Both the position numbers and the translations under genes were made by a program. A DNA stretch of 64,000 bases. Source: Humibacter sp049446075. GTDB taxonomy: Bacteria > Actinomycetota > Actinomycetes > Actinomycetales > Microbacteriaceae. Below are positions 34,259-42,442 of this stretch, in pieces. The notes beneath the pieces are model-generated. The model did no database searches. It worked only from the letters and a program-made list of their open reading frames with translations, and was not told where the DNA came from. The DNA lies in the NCBI RefSeq assembly GCF_049446075.1, contig NZ_JBMSEB010000001.1, positions 620,001 through 684,000 on the forward strand, in the 5' to 3' direction. Within the stretch, counting starts at the first letter, position 1, and every line of letters begins with the position of its first letter.

Positions 34259-34678
34259 TTACGCCTCGGTCGTCTCGTCGGCCGACTCGGAGGCCGCTGC
34301 CTCCGGCTCGGCCTTGGGGGCCGGCCTGTCTGCCTTGGGCTTGAGGACCGGCTTCTTCTTCTCGTCTGCGACGAACGCGACCTTGGCCTCAGCCGTCTTG
34401 ACGGTGCTCACCGCGTTCTTGTCGCCCTTGAACTTGCCCCAGTCTCCGGTGAGCTTGAGGATGGCCTGCACCTGCTCGGTCGGCTGTGCGCCGACGCCGA
34501 GCCAGTACTGGGCGCGCTCCGAGTCGACCTCGATGAACGAGGGCTCCTCGGTGGGGTGGTACTTGCCGATCTCCTCGATCACACGACCATCGCGCTTGGT
34601 GCGCGAGTCGGCGACGACGATGCGGTAGTAAGGGGCACGGATCTTTCCGAGCCTCTTGAGGCGGATCTTGACAGCCAC
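34259..34678 (-). CDS. rpsP: 30S ribosomal protein S16
   Basis: The 139-residue product starts VAVKIRLKRLGKIRAPYYRI with the full S16 core (VADSRTKRDGRVIEEIGKYHP, SERAQYWLGVGAQPTEQV). It ends in an Ala/Lys/Glu-rich extension of about 40 residues, common in actinobacteria. GTG 34678 is the start because AGGAG lies a few bases upstream and the protein then matches the family. Normally ffh lies just upstream, but here 8.9 kb of other genes intervene. Confidence 0.96.
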   Translation of the reverse strand: MAVKIRLKRLGKIRAPYYRIVVADSRTKRDGRVIEEIGKYHPTEEPSFIEVDSERAQYWLGVGAQPTEQVQAILKLTGDWGKFKGDKNAVSTVKTAEAKVAFVADEKKKPVLKPKADRPAPKAEPEAAASESADETTEA

Positions 34679-34903
34679 GGTTCTCCTGAGTGTGTTTTGA
34701 CGTGTTTCGCGAACTGACTGCCGAGGGCGTGGGGGCACACAGGGCAGGAGGTCTGATGGAGAGTTTTCCCACGGGCTGATAGAGGGTCGTTCCGTGAGAA
34801 CTCGACTGACCATTCTTGCAGATTCTGGCGCCCGACCGATAATCGCAGTCTTGCGCTCGGCGGCCGGCGGTCCAGGGCCGAGCCCATCATCGCACCGCGG
34901 CTG

Positions 34904-36988
34904 CTATGCGGCTATGCGCCTTGCCGCAGCGAGGCCCTCCGACGTCGCACGCACGGCATCCACTCCGCTGGCGTCCCTGGCTCCACCGACGAGCTCGAAG
35001 CGGATGCCCGCGACGCCCAGCTCCGCCGTGAGTGGCGCATGCGGTTCCTGCCCGGCGCACACGATGACCGCAGCGGCGGGCAGCAGCGTGGTCGCCCCGT
35101 CCTCGCGCTCGATGACCAGGCCTTCCGACGTGATCTCCCGGTATCGCACGCCGGAGATCATGGTGACGCCGGCGTCCCGGAGCGCACCGACCACGACCCA
35201 GCGCGCCGTGATGCCGATGCCTGCGCCGAACTTGCCGCTGCGGCGCAGCACCGTCACCTGGGAACCCGGGCGCGGCGCGCGCCCGCCTTGCCGATTGGCC
35301 CACGGACGCCGCTCGGACTCCAGCAGATCGGCGGGCCACGACAGGCCGAAGCGCGGCGCGAAGCGTTCGGCGCGGGTCAGGGCATCCGCGGGTTCGACGA
35401 GCATGGTGGCGACGTCGACGCCTATGCCACCGCCGCCGATGATGACGACCGGGCCATCGGGCACGCCGCCGCGGATCGCCGTCTCGTAGTCGATCACGTT
35501 CGCGCCGTCGGCACCTGGCAGGTCGACGGTCCGCGGTCGCACGCCCGACGCGAGCACGACACCGTCGAAGACGCCGAGGTCGTCTGCCGTTGCCGTCGTG
35601 TCCAGCAGCACGCGTGCGCCGAGGCGCTCGAGCTCGAGTGCGGCGGCTCTCGGCGTGGCGGCATAGTCGTCTTTGCCGGGGATGCGCGCGGCGAGCCCGA
35701 ACTGTCCGCCGAGTTCTCCTGCCGCCTCGTACACCGTTACCTCGTGCCCTCTGCGTGCCAGGTCGACTGCCGCAGCCATGCCTGCCGGGCCTCCCCCGAC
35801 GACGGCGACGCTGGAGCGCGACCTGGTCGGTCCCAGCGGATGCGCCGCCTCGCGTCCGGCGCGCGGATTCACCAGACATGAGACGGGCGCAGACACCAGG
35901 GACCTGTCGATGCACGCCTGGTCGCACCCGATGCAGGTGTTGACGGCGGCGAAATCGCCTGCCATGGAGCGGGCGACGATGAGCGGGTCGGCGAGAAAGG
36001 GCCTGGCCAGGGCGACAGCGTCCACCAAGCCCCGTTCCAGCGCCGACTCGGCATCGCGCAGGTCGGTGAACCTGTTGCTGGCGATGACCGCGGCCGTCGA
36101 GCCCGCGGACTTCAGCTCGGCTGCGATCCGCTCAGCAGCAGCGAGCCAGGCGCCATGCGGAACGGGCGCCTGCACCGTCGGCACACGCGACTCGTGCCAT
36201 CCGATGCCGACGCTGATCGCGTCGGCTCCCTCGGCCGCAAGCGACGCCGCGAGGCGCGCGTACTCGTCTGGACGCGGTCCCCCTGGCATGAGGTCGTCGC
36301 CCGAGAGCCGAACCACGACAGGCAGGTCGACGGCCGCTCGCACCGCTCGCACGACCTCCATCGCGAACCTGTTCCGGCGCGGGGCGTCGCCGCCCCACTC
36401 GTCGTCCCGAAGGTTCGTGATGGGTGAGCAGAACTGGTTGATCAGGTAGCCCTCCGACGCCATGACCTCTACCGCGTCGAATCCGAGCCCCTGCGCGACC
36501 GCTGCGGCCTCCGCGAACTCCGTGACGGTGCGAGCGATCTCGTCGCCGGTGAGCTGCCTCGGAACGACGCCCCGGGCGGCGGACCACGGCACAGGCGAAG
36601 GTGCGACGGGATGCTCCGGCCGGCCGTCGGCATCCGTCATCCCCTCCAGCACGGCGTAGCGGCCTGCGTGGAAGAGCTGAGCGCAGATGTGGCCGCCGGC
36701 GTCGTGCACGGCGTCGACCACCGTTCGGAGCCTGTGCTGTGCTGCCGGGTCGGTGAGCACGGCGTAATCGGGTCCGGCTCGTCCTGCCGAGGTGACGGCG
36801 AGCCCGCCCGTGATGATGAGGGATGCGCCGCCCTCCACGCGCTCGCGGTAGAACGCGGCGAGGGCCTCTCCCCCGTCGTCGTGTGCTTCGAGCCCGGTGT
36901 GCATGCTGCCGACCACCACTCGGTGCGGCAGCCGCAGGGAGCCCAGCGACCAGGGCGAGAAGGTGCGGTCGAGAGTGGTGGCTGGCAT
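34904..36988 (-). CDS. 2,4-dienoyl-CoA reductase-like NADH:flavin oxidoreductase (FMN, FAD, 4Fe-4S)
   Basis: The 694-residue enzyme has an old-yellow-enzyme barrel (residues 1-340, LPHRVVVGSMHTGLE), a [4Fe-4S] site at C352, C355, C359 and C371, and a C-terminal FAD/NAD domain (VAVVGGGPAGMAAAVDLARRG and a second glycine motif VVIIGGGGIGVDV). Residues matching the catalytic Tyr and His of E. coli FadH are Y181 (GYLINQF) and H265 (GWHESRVPT). It should reduce a conjugated unsaturated acyl-CoA. As last gene of the operon it would remove a ring double bond in the proposed cyclohexanecarboxyl-CoA route. Confidence 0.88.
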   Translation of the reverse strand: MPATTLDRTFSPWSLGSLRLPHRVVVGSMHTGLEAHDDGGEALAAFYRERVEGGASLIITGGLAVTSAGRAGPDYAVLTDPAAQHRLRTVVDAVHDAGGHICAQLFHAGRYAVLEGMTDADGRPEHPVAPSPVPWSAARGVVPRQLTGDEIARTVTEFAEAAAVAQGLGFDAVEVMASEGYLINQFCSPITNLRDDEWGGDAPRRNRFAMEVVRAVRAAVDLPVVVRLSGDDLMPGGPRPDEYARLAASLAAEGADAISVGIGWHESRVPTVQAPVPHGAWLAAAERIAAELKSAGSTAAVIASNRFTDLRDAESALERGLVDAVALARPFLADPLIVARSMAGDFAAVNTCIGCDQACIDRSLVSAPVSCLVNPRAGREAAHPLGPTRSRSSVAVVGGGPAGMAAAVDLARRGHEVTVYEAAGELGGQFGLAARIPGKDDYAATPRAAALELERLGARVLLDTTATADDLGVFDGVVLASGVRPRTVDLPGADGANVIDYETAIRGGVPDGPVVIIGGGGIGVDVATMLVEPADALTRAERFAPRFGLSWPADLLESERRPWANRQGGRAPRPGSQVTVLRRSGKFGAGIGITARWVVVGALRDAGVTMISGVRYREITSEGLVIEREDGATTLLPAAAVIVCAGQEPHAPLTAELGVAGIRFELVGGARDASGVDAVRATSEGLAAARRIAA

Positions 36989-37015
36989 CCGGCTGTCGTC
37001 TCAGGTGGTGCGCGT

Positions 37016-37834
37016 CTAGTCGCCGTAGACGGCGGCCCGCAGCTCCCCGCTCGTGTCCGACCAGAACGGCGGAGCCACGACGGTGAGTCCGCCATCGACC
37101 GTGATGGTCTGACCTGTGATGTACCCCGCGCCGGACCCGAGCAGGAACTCGACGGCCGACGCCATGTCGTCCGCCGTTCCCGGGTGGCCGAGCGGCACCT
37201 TCTCGATCACGCTGTTCATGGGGGCCATGCCCGGCACCCGCTCGTAGAAGTACGCGAGCGAGTCGGTGTCGATGAGGCCGCCGTTGACGGCGTTGACGGT
37301 GATGTTCCGGGGCCCGAACTCGGTCGCCATGAACTTCACGTACGTCTCTACCGCCGCCTTCGCCGCACCGAGCGAGGCGTAGGTGGGGAAGGCGCGCAGG
37401 GAGCCATAGCTCGTGACGGCGACGATGCGGCCGCCTTGCTCGCCCATCAGTGCAACGGCACGTTGGGCGCCGAGCACGAAGGAGCGCACGTTCATCGCCC
37501 AGTTGCGGTCGAGGTGGTGCAGCTTGAGCGCCGAGATCGGCTTGAAGGCGCTCGCGGCAGCATTGGCCACGAAGGCATCCAGCCTGCCGTACTCGGAGCG
37601 GATGGTCTCGAACATCGCATCGATGTCGTCCGGCTCCTCGATGTCCGCCTGCACCGTTATGCCGTCTCCACCGGCCTCGCGCAGCTCGCGCACGACGTCA
37701 TCGGCCAGCTCCGCGTTCTTCTTGTAGTTGACCACCACGTGCTCGCCCTTGGCAGCGAGCTTCAGCGCCAACACGCGACCGATGCCGCGCGAGCTGCCGG
37801 TGATCAGGGTGACGCGGGGGGAATCGGACGTCAT
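37016..37834 (-). CDS. Short-chain reductase of enoyl-thioester reductase type (FabL/ChcA-like)
   Basis: The 272-residue SDR has the NAD(P) motif TGSSRGIGR, VANAASAFKPI in place of the usual NNAG, and the active site Y-A-S-L-G-A-A-K. That is a Y-x6-K spacing, as in enoyl-ACP reductases FabI/FabL, and not the Y-x3-K of ketoreductases. It ends with GQTITVDGGLTVV. Enoyl-CoA or enoyl-ACP reduction is the likely chemistry. In this operon it is the best candidate for 1-cyclohexenylcarbonyl-CoA reductase, known as ChcA in Streptomyces, but homology to ChcA itself was not tested. Start ATG 37834. Confidence 0.85.
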   Translation of the reverse strand: MTSDSPRVTLITGSSRGIGRVLALKLAAKGEHVVVNYKKNAELADDVVRELREAGGDGITVQADIEEPDDIDAMFETIRSEYGRLDAFVANAAASAFKPISALKLHHLDRNWAMNVRSFVLGAQRAVALMGEQGGRIVAVTSYGSLRAFPTYASLGAAKAAVETYVKFMATEFGPRNITVNAVNGGLIDTDSLAYFYERVPGMAPMNSVIEKVPLGHPGTADDMASAVEFLLGSGAGYITGQTITVDGGLTVVAPPFWSDTSGELRAAVYGD

Positions 37835-37928
37835 GGGGGTGTGTGCTCCTGTCGTTGTCATCGGATGCCCGTGGCCGGCTCTGCCTCGCCTCGTGCCTCA
37901 GTTTTGGTGCGCCTGTTCGCGGCCTAGC

Positions 37929-39077
37929 TCAGACCCGCCCGGTGAGCACAGCGCGGCTCACCACCAGCTTCTGGATCTCGTTCGTGCCCTCCTCGAATCG
38001 CTGCGCGCGGGCATCCCGGTAGACGCGCTCGATGGCGTTGCGCTTCCAGTAGCCCTGGCCGCCGTGCACCTGAAGGGCCTTGTCCGTGACCCGGGTGAGC
38101 ATGTCGACGGCGATCATCTTGGAGGCGCTGGAGAGCACGTCTGCGTTCGGCGCCCCGTTCTCGTAGGCGCGAGCCGCCTCGAGCACGAGCGCCCTCGCGG
38201 CCTGGATGTCGGCGTAGTTCTCGGCGAGCATGAACTGGATCGCCTGGCGTTCCGCGATCTTCTTGCCGAACGTCTCCCTGCGCTGCGAGTACTGCACCGC
38301 GAGTTCCTGAGCGCGTTCCGCAAGTCCGACGCAGCTCATCGCCACGGACACTCGGCTGGGCAGCAGGAATCCGCCGAGCAGCACGTCGAGACCCTGACCC
38401 TCTTCGCCTACCCGGTTCGCCACAGGCACCGGGGTGTCGTGGAACCTGAGGATGGCGTGGTCGGTGCCGTGCACGCCCATGGTCTGCGAGTCATCGATCA
38501 CCTCGGCGCCTGGGAGCCCCGTGTTCGGCAGCATGATGGCAACGGTGCCGTCTTTGCCGCTCGTTCCCTCGAGCCTGGCCCCCAGCAGCCACCAGTCGCA
38601 CTTCACCCCGAAGGTGATGAGGTGCTTCTCGCCGTTCAGGTAGTAGGTGTCGCCCTCGCGGCGCACCGTCGTGCGCAGGTCGGCGCCGCTGCCTGCGGTG
38701 GACTCGGTGAGGGTGAACGCGACGAGCTTCTCACCCTTGACGGACGGCACGATGAACGTCTCGCGCTGCTCGTCGGTCATGAACGGGTCCATCGCCCGCC
38801 ACGTGCCGTTGACGACGTGCACGAGCATGCGGATGGAGGCGTGTGAGCGGGAGAAGATCTCCATCAACTCCAGGTACTGGGGAAACGGGATGCCGCGTCC
38901 GCCGAGCCGCGCAGGGGCTGCCAGGCCGAGGTATCCGAGGTCACGCAGCTCGGCGAAGAGCTCGTCCGGCACCGAGCCGGTGCTCTCGATCCGCTCCGCG
39001 TACTCCTCGCCAGGTCCGGTCACCCAGTCGGTGATCTGCCTTTTGAGCGCCTCGAACTCCTCGTCGACGACGGTCAT
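37929..39077 (-). CDS. Acyl-CoA dehydrogenase
   Basis: The 382-residue flavoenzyme shows the three-domain family pattern: FTLTESTAGSGADLRTTV (FAD and substrate contacts), NGEKHLITFG, RQAIQFMLAE with the flavin-binding Arg and Gln region before it, and QVHGGQGYWKRNAIERVYRD. The catalytic base Glu is present in RFEEGTNEIQ near residue 366. Its ATG overlaps the stop of the EPSPS-ligase fusion by 4 bases. In the proposed pathway it would introduce or shift a ring double bond. A role in ordinary fatty acid oxidation cannot be excluded. Confidence 0.9.
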   Translation of the reverse strand: MTVVDEEFEALKRQITDWVTGPGEEYAERIESTGSVPDELFAELRDLGYLGLAAPARLGGRGIPFPQYLELMEIFSRSHASIRMLVHVVNGTWRAMDPFMTDEQRETFIVPSVKGEKLVAFTLTESTAGSGADLRTTVRREGDTYYLNGEKHLITFGVKCDWWLLGARLEGTSGKDGTVAIMLPNTGLPGAEVIDDSQTMGVHGTDHAILRFHDTPVPVANRVGEEGQGLDVLLGGFLLPSRVSVAMSCVGLAERAQELAVQYSQRRETFGKKIAERQAIQFMLAENYADIQAARALVLEAARAYENGAPNADVLSSASKMIAVDMLTRVTDKALQVHGGQGYWKRNAIERVYRDARAQRFEEGTNEIQKLVVSRAVLTGRV

Positions 39078-42000
39078 GCCTTCTCCTTCTTGTCCACGGG
39101 GTCGTTACCGGCCGAGCCGGACTCCACCAGCGCCGCGGCACGCTCACGCAGGATGTTCTTCTGGATCTTGCCGACGACGTTGCGCGGGAGCGCGTCCACG
39201 AGTTCGACGCGCTCAGGCCAGTAGTACTTGGAGGTGCCGTGGCGGCCGAGATAATCCTGCACCTCCTTCAGCGTCAGGGCCGAATCGACGGCCGCGGGAA
39301 CCACGAAAGCGCACGCGCGCTCCCCGAGCCTCTTGTCGGGCATGGCCACGATGGCCACGTCGGTGACCTTGGGATGCTGGTAGAGCAGGTTCTCGATCTC
39401 GACGACCGGGATCTTCTCGCCGCCGCGATTGATGACGTCCTTGACCCGGCCCGTGATGTGCAGGAATTCGGCCTCGTCGAGGTAGGCCAGGTCGCCCGTG
39501 CGGTACCAGCCGTCGTCGGTGAAGACATCCGCCGTGAGGTCGGGTCGCTGCAGGTAGCCACCGAAGACCGTGGGTGAGCGCAGTTCGTAGTTGCCTTCGG
39601 CACCTGCCGGCAGCTCGGCGCCCTCGTCGTCCACGATGCGGATGTCGACGCCCGGCAGCGCGCGCCCGTCGCTTCCCCAGGCATCCTCAGGCTTGTCCTC
39701 GGGCGAGGCCAGCGTGCCCAGGCATGTCTCGGTCGTGCCGAAAGCGCCGAGCACCGATGTGCCGAGCACCGCGGTGGCACGCTCGGCCAGCGCTCTTGGC
39801 ACCGCAGCGCCCGTGGCCACGAAGATGCGGAGGCTCTCCGGAACGGCGGCCCCCGCCTCGACGCGTGAGACGAGGTCGGAGAGGAACGGCGTTGCCGCCT
39901 GCACGAAGGTCGCTCCGGCCTGGCCGAACGCGCGCTTCAGCGACACGTCGGCATCCCACACCGGCTGAATGACGACGGCAACGCCGAGACGCCATGCCAG
40001 CAGCATCCCGTACAGGAAACCGGTCTGATGCGCCAAGGGCGACGGCACGTAGATACGGTCGTCCGGTCCAAGACCCAGGTGGCGCACCTCCATCGCAGTG
40101 GCCAACCCGAGGCTGCGATAGGTGTGCTGCACACCCTTCGGCTCGCCGGTCGTGCCAGAGGTGAACAGCAACTGGCAGTAGTCGTCAAGGCCGGGCGCGG
40201 CCGCCGCGATGGCATCCTTGTCCACGGTCACCGCGGCCAGTGCCGTGTCGTAGTAGCGCCAGGTCCACTCGGTGGTCCTCGCGTTCGCGACGGCATCGTT
40301 CGGAATGGGCGGGATCTGCACGGAGGCGTCCGCGCCGTGCCTGTGATCGCTGCGGATGACCACGACGTGCTCGACCGCGAGACGCCTGCCCTGGGCGTCC
40401 GCCTCGTCGATCGCGGACAGCAACTCGACGACCGGCTGCCTGCCCCTGAAGTAGTTGGGCAGGAACATGACCCGGGCGCGCGATCTCGCAAGTGTCATCG
40501 CCGTCTCGCGCGGGCCGAACACCGGCATGATGGGGGTCACCACCCCGCCGACCTGCATGATGCCGAGCGCGATGGCGACGAACTCGCTCCAATTCGGCAA
40601 CTGCACCGCAACCGGCTCGCCGCGGCGAACGCCGAGGTCGAGCAGCAGTGCAGCCACCTTGTCGGCCTCGTCTCCGAGCTCACGCCAGGTGAGGCTGCTC
40701 GAGGCGTGCCCGTCCACCTCCATGACCGCCGCTTCGTCTGGCGCCTCGAGCACCTTGGCGGCGACCGCCTCGGTGAGCATGAGCGGCTCGGCAAGGGCGC
40801 CGAGCGACGCCTGCACCTGTTCGGCGGTGGATGCCGGCACCTCGGTCTCCTCCTCGGCCACGGGCTGGCCGATGTTCAGGTTCAGCCCGATGCTGTTCAT
40901 CTCGTCGAGGAACATCGGGTACGAGATGCGGTAGGCGCGCGGATACGTGAGCGTCGAGACACCGGATGCGCGCGACGCAGCCACGGCGAGCGCCATCAGC
41001 ACCCGGTGGTCGTTGAACGACGACATCGTGGCGCCCGCAAGCGACTTCACTCCCGTGATGCGCAGCTCGTCCGGATCCTGCTCGAGCCGGCCGCCCATGC
41101 GGTTCAGCTGGAGCATGGCTGCGACCCGGTCGGACTCCTTGAGCCGGATGTGCCGCACGTTGTAGAGCCTGGAGGTGCCCTCGGCGAACGTGGCAAGGGT
41201 GGACAGCGCAGGCAGCAGGTCGGGGATGGGTCCGCAGTCCACATCGATGGGCTGCAGCTTCAGGCCGTCGTGTGAGATGCGCACGAAGCCCGTCTCCTCG
41301 TCCGTGGTCATCGGCACACCCATGGCTGCCGCGAGGTCGAGGAACTCCGCCTCCGGGTGATCGGTCTCTGCCGCGCGGGTGGCGGACATGCCCCTGAAGA
41401 GCACGTCGCCCGGATGGACGGCTGCCGCAACGATGCCGAACGCGGCCGAGCCGATGTCGGGCGGAATGCTGTAGTCGGCGGCGCGCGCGATCTGACCGGC
41501 AGGTACGCGGTACGTCAGCCAGTCGTCCGAGACATCGACGCGCAGGCCGAACATGCGCATCATGCGCACCGTGAGGTCGACGTAGGGCTGCTCGTTCAGT
41601 GCACCGCCGGTGACGTGGATCGTGGTGTCGGTCTCGGCGAACGGTGCGAGCAGGAGCAGACCGCTCAACCACTGGGAGAGCGTGCCCGCGATGGAGACGT
41701 CGCCGCCACGGGGGCGTAACGGTTGCACGGTGATCGGCGGGCAGTCGTCCGTGCTCTCCAGCCGCACTCCCATCTGCTGCAGCGAGTCCAGCAGCGCTTT
41801 GATGGGCCGGCGCCTGAAGTACTTCATGCCCGTGAGCGTGATCGGCTTGTCGGCGAGGGCGGCGAGCCCCGTCATGAAGTAGAGCGTGGTGCCGCTCGAT
41901 CCGACGTTGAGGAGGCCCTCCGGTCCGCTCGATCCGCGTTCGACGACGTCGGAGGCCCGGTAGTGCCCGCTGACCCCCTTGATGACGTAGCGATCATCCG

Positions 42001-42199
42001 CCACGTCGATCTGCGCACCCAGCGCGCGCAGAACGCTCACGGTCCACTCGATCTGTCGCGTCGTCGAGAGTCCGGTGATCACACTCGTGCCCTCGGCGAG
42101 CGAGGCCAGCACCAGCGCGCGATGCGCGTGGTATTTCGAGACCGGCACGTCGAGCTCGTCGTGCAGTCGGTTGCGGGTTCCCCTAACGATCAGTCGCAT
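39074..42199 (-). CDS. EPSP-synthase-like domain fused to acyl-CoA ligase
   Basis: One uninterrupted 1041-residue frame (residues numbered from the GTG at 42205). Residues 3-447 form an EPSP synthase/AroA-like domain: SKYHAHRAL (K24, R29), RRRPIKALLD (R133), SQWLSGLL (Q188), PIPDLLPAL (D329), RLKESDR (K356, E357, R360), FNDHRV (H400, R401). The position of E. coli Lys411 is Ile427. After an acidic linker (448-470), residues 475-1035 are an AMP-forming ligase: FTSGTTGEPKG at 681-691, FGTTETCLG 822-830, YRTGD 901-905, GRVKDVINRGGEK 919-931, K1013 in GKIQK. ATG 42199 has GAAGG 5 nt upstream. This is the first gene of the operon. Confidence 0.92.
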   Translation of the reverse strand: MRLIVRGTRNRLHDELDVPVSKYHAHRALVLASLAEGTSVITGLSTTRQIEWTVSVLRALGAQIDVADDRYVIKGVSGHYRASDVVERGSSGPEGLLNVGSSGTTLYFMTGLAALADKPITLTGMKYFRRRPIKALLDSLQQMGVRLESTDDCPPITVQPLRPRGGDVSIAGTLSQWLSGLLLLAPFAETDTTIHVTGGALNEQPYVDLTVRMMRMFGLRVDVSDDWLTYRVPAGQIARAADYSIPPDIGSAAFGIVAAAVHPGDVLFRGMSATRAAETDHPEAEFLDLAAAMGVPMTTDEETGFVRISHDGLKLQPIDVDCGPIPDLLPALSTLATFAEGTSRLYNVRHIRLKESDRVAAMLQLNRMGGRLEQDPDELRITGVKSLAGATMSSFNDHRVLMALAVAASRASGVSTLTYPRAYRISYPMFLDEMNSIGLNLNIGQPVAEEETEVPASTAEQVQASLGALAEPLMLTEAVAAKVLEAPDEAAVMEVDGHASSSLTWRELGDEADKVAALLLDLGVRRGEPVAVQLPNWSEFVAIALGIMQVGGVVTPIMPVFGPRETAMTLARSRARVMFLPNYFRGRQPVVELLSAIDEADAQGRRLAVEHVVVIRSDHRHGADASVQIPPIPNDAVANARTTEWTWRYYDTALAAVTVDKDAIAAAAPGLDDYCQLLFTSGTTGEPKGVQHTYRSLGLATAMEVRHLGLGPDDRIYVPSPLAHQTGFLYGMLLAWRLGVAVVIQPVWDADVSLKRAFGQAGATFVQAATPFLSDLVSRVEAGAAVPESLRIFVATGAAVPRALAERATAVLGTSVLGAFGTTETCLGTLASPEDKPEDAWGSDGRALPGVDIRIVDDEGAELPAGAEGNYELRSPTVFGGYLQRPDLTADVFTDDGWYRTGDLAYLDEAEFLHITGRVKDVINRGGEKIPVVEIENLLYQHPKVTDVAIVAMPDKRLGERACAFVVPAAVDSALTLKEVQDYLGRHGTSKYYWPERVELVDALPRNVVGKIQKNILRERAAALVESGSAGNDPVDKKEKA

Positions 42200-42442
42200 A
42201 TTCACCTTCGCGTGTTCTCGCCAGAACCGGTCCCGGCGATCGCATGCGACGCTGAGGGAACGGTCGTGGCGCCTGTGCCTTGTACGAGGAAAGTCAGCCG
42301 ACTGCGCCCGACGCTCATGCGACGTGCCGTCATCGCGACCCCACGGCGAACGCTAGGCTATCGGGCGAGTCCCGATTAGGTGGCCGTTTCCGCGGAGTTC
42401 CGCCACCGCCGAGCCGGGTGAGGCACATAAGAGGGGCGTCGC

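Noticed and set aside
39074..42205. Fusion as an artefact of a missed stop between two genes
   Set aside because: The frame is continuous, codon use stays the same across the linker, and no ribosome-binding site with a start codon at the ligase side was evident. The given sequence supports one protein, though a sequencing error cannot be excluded.
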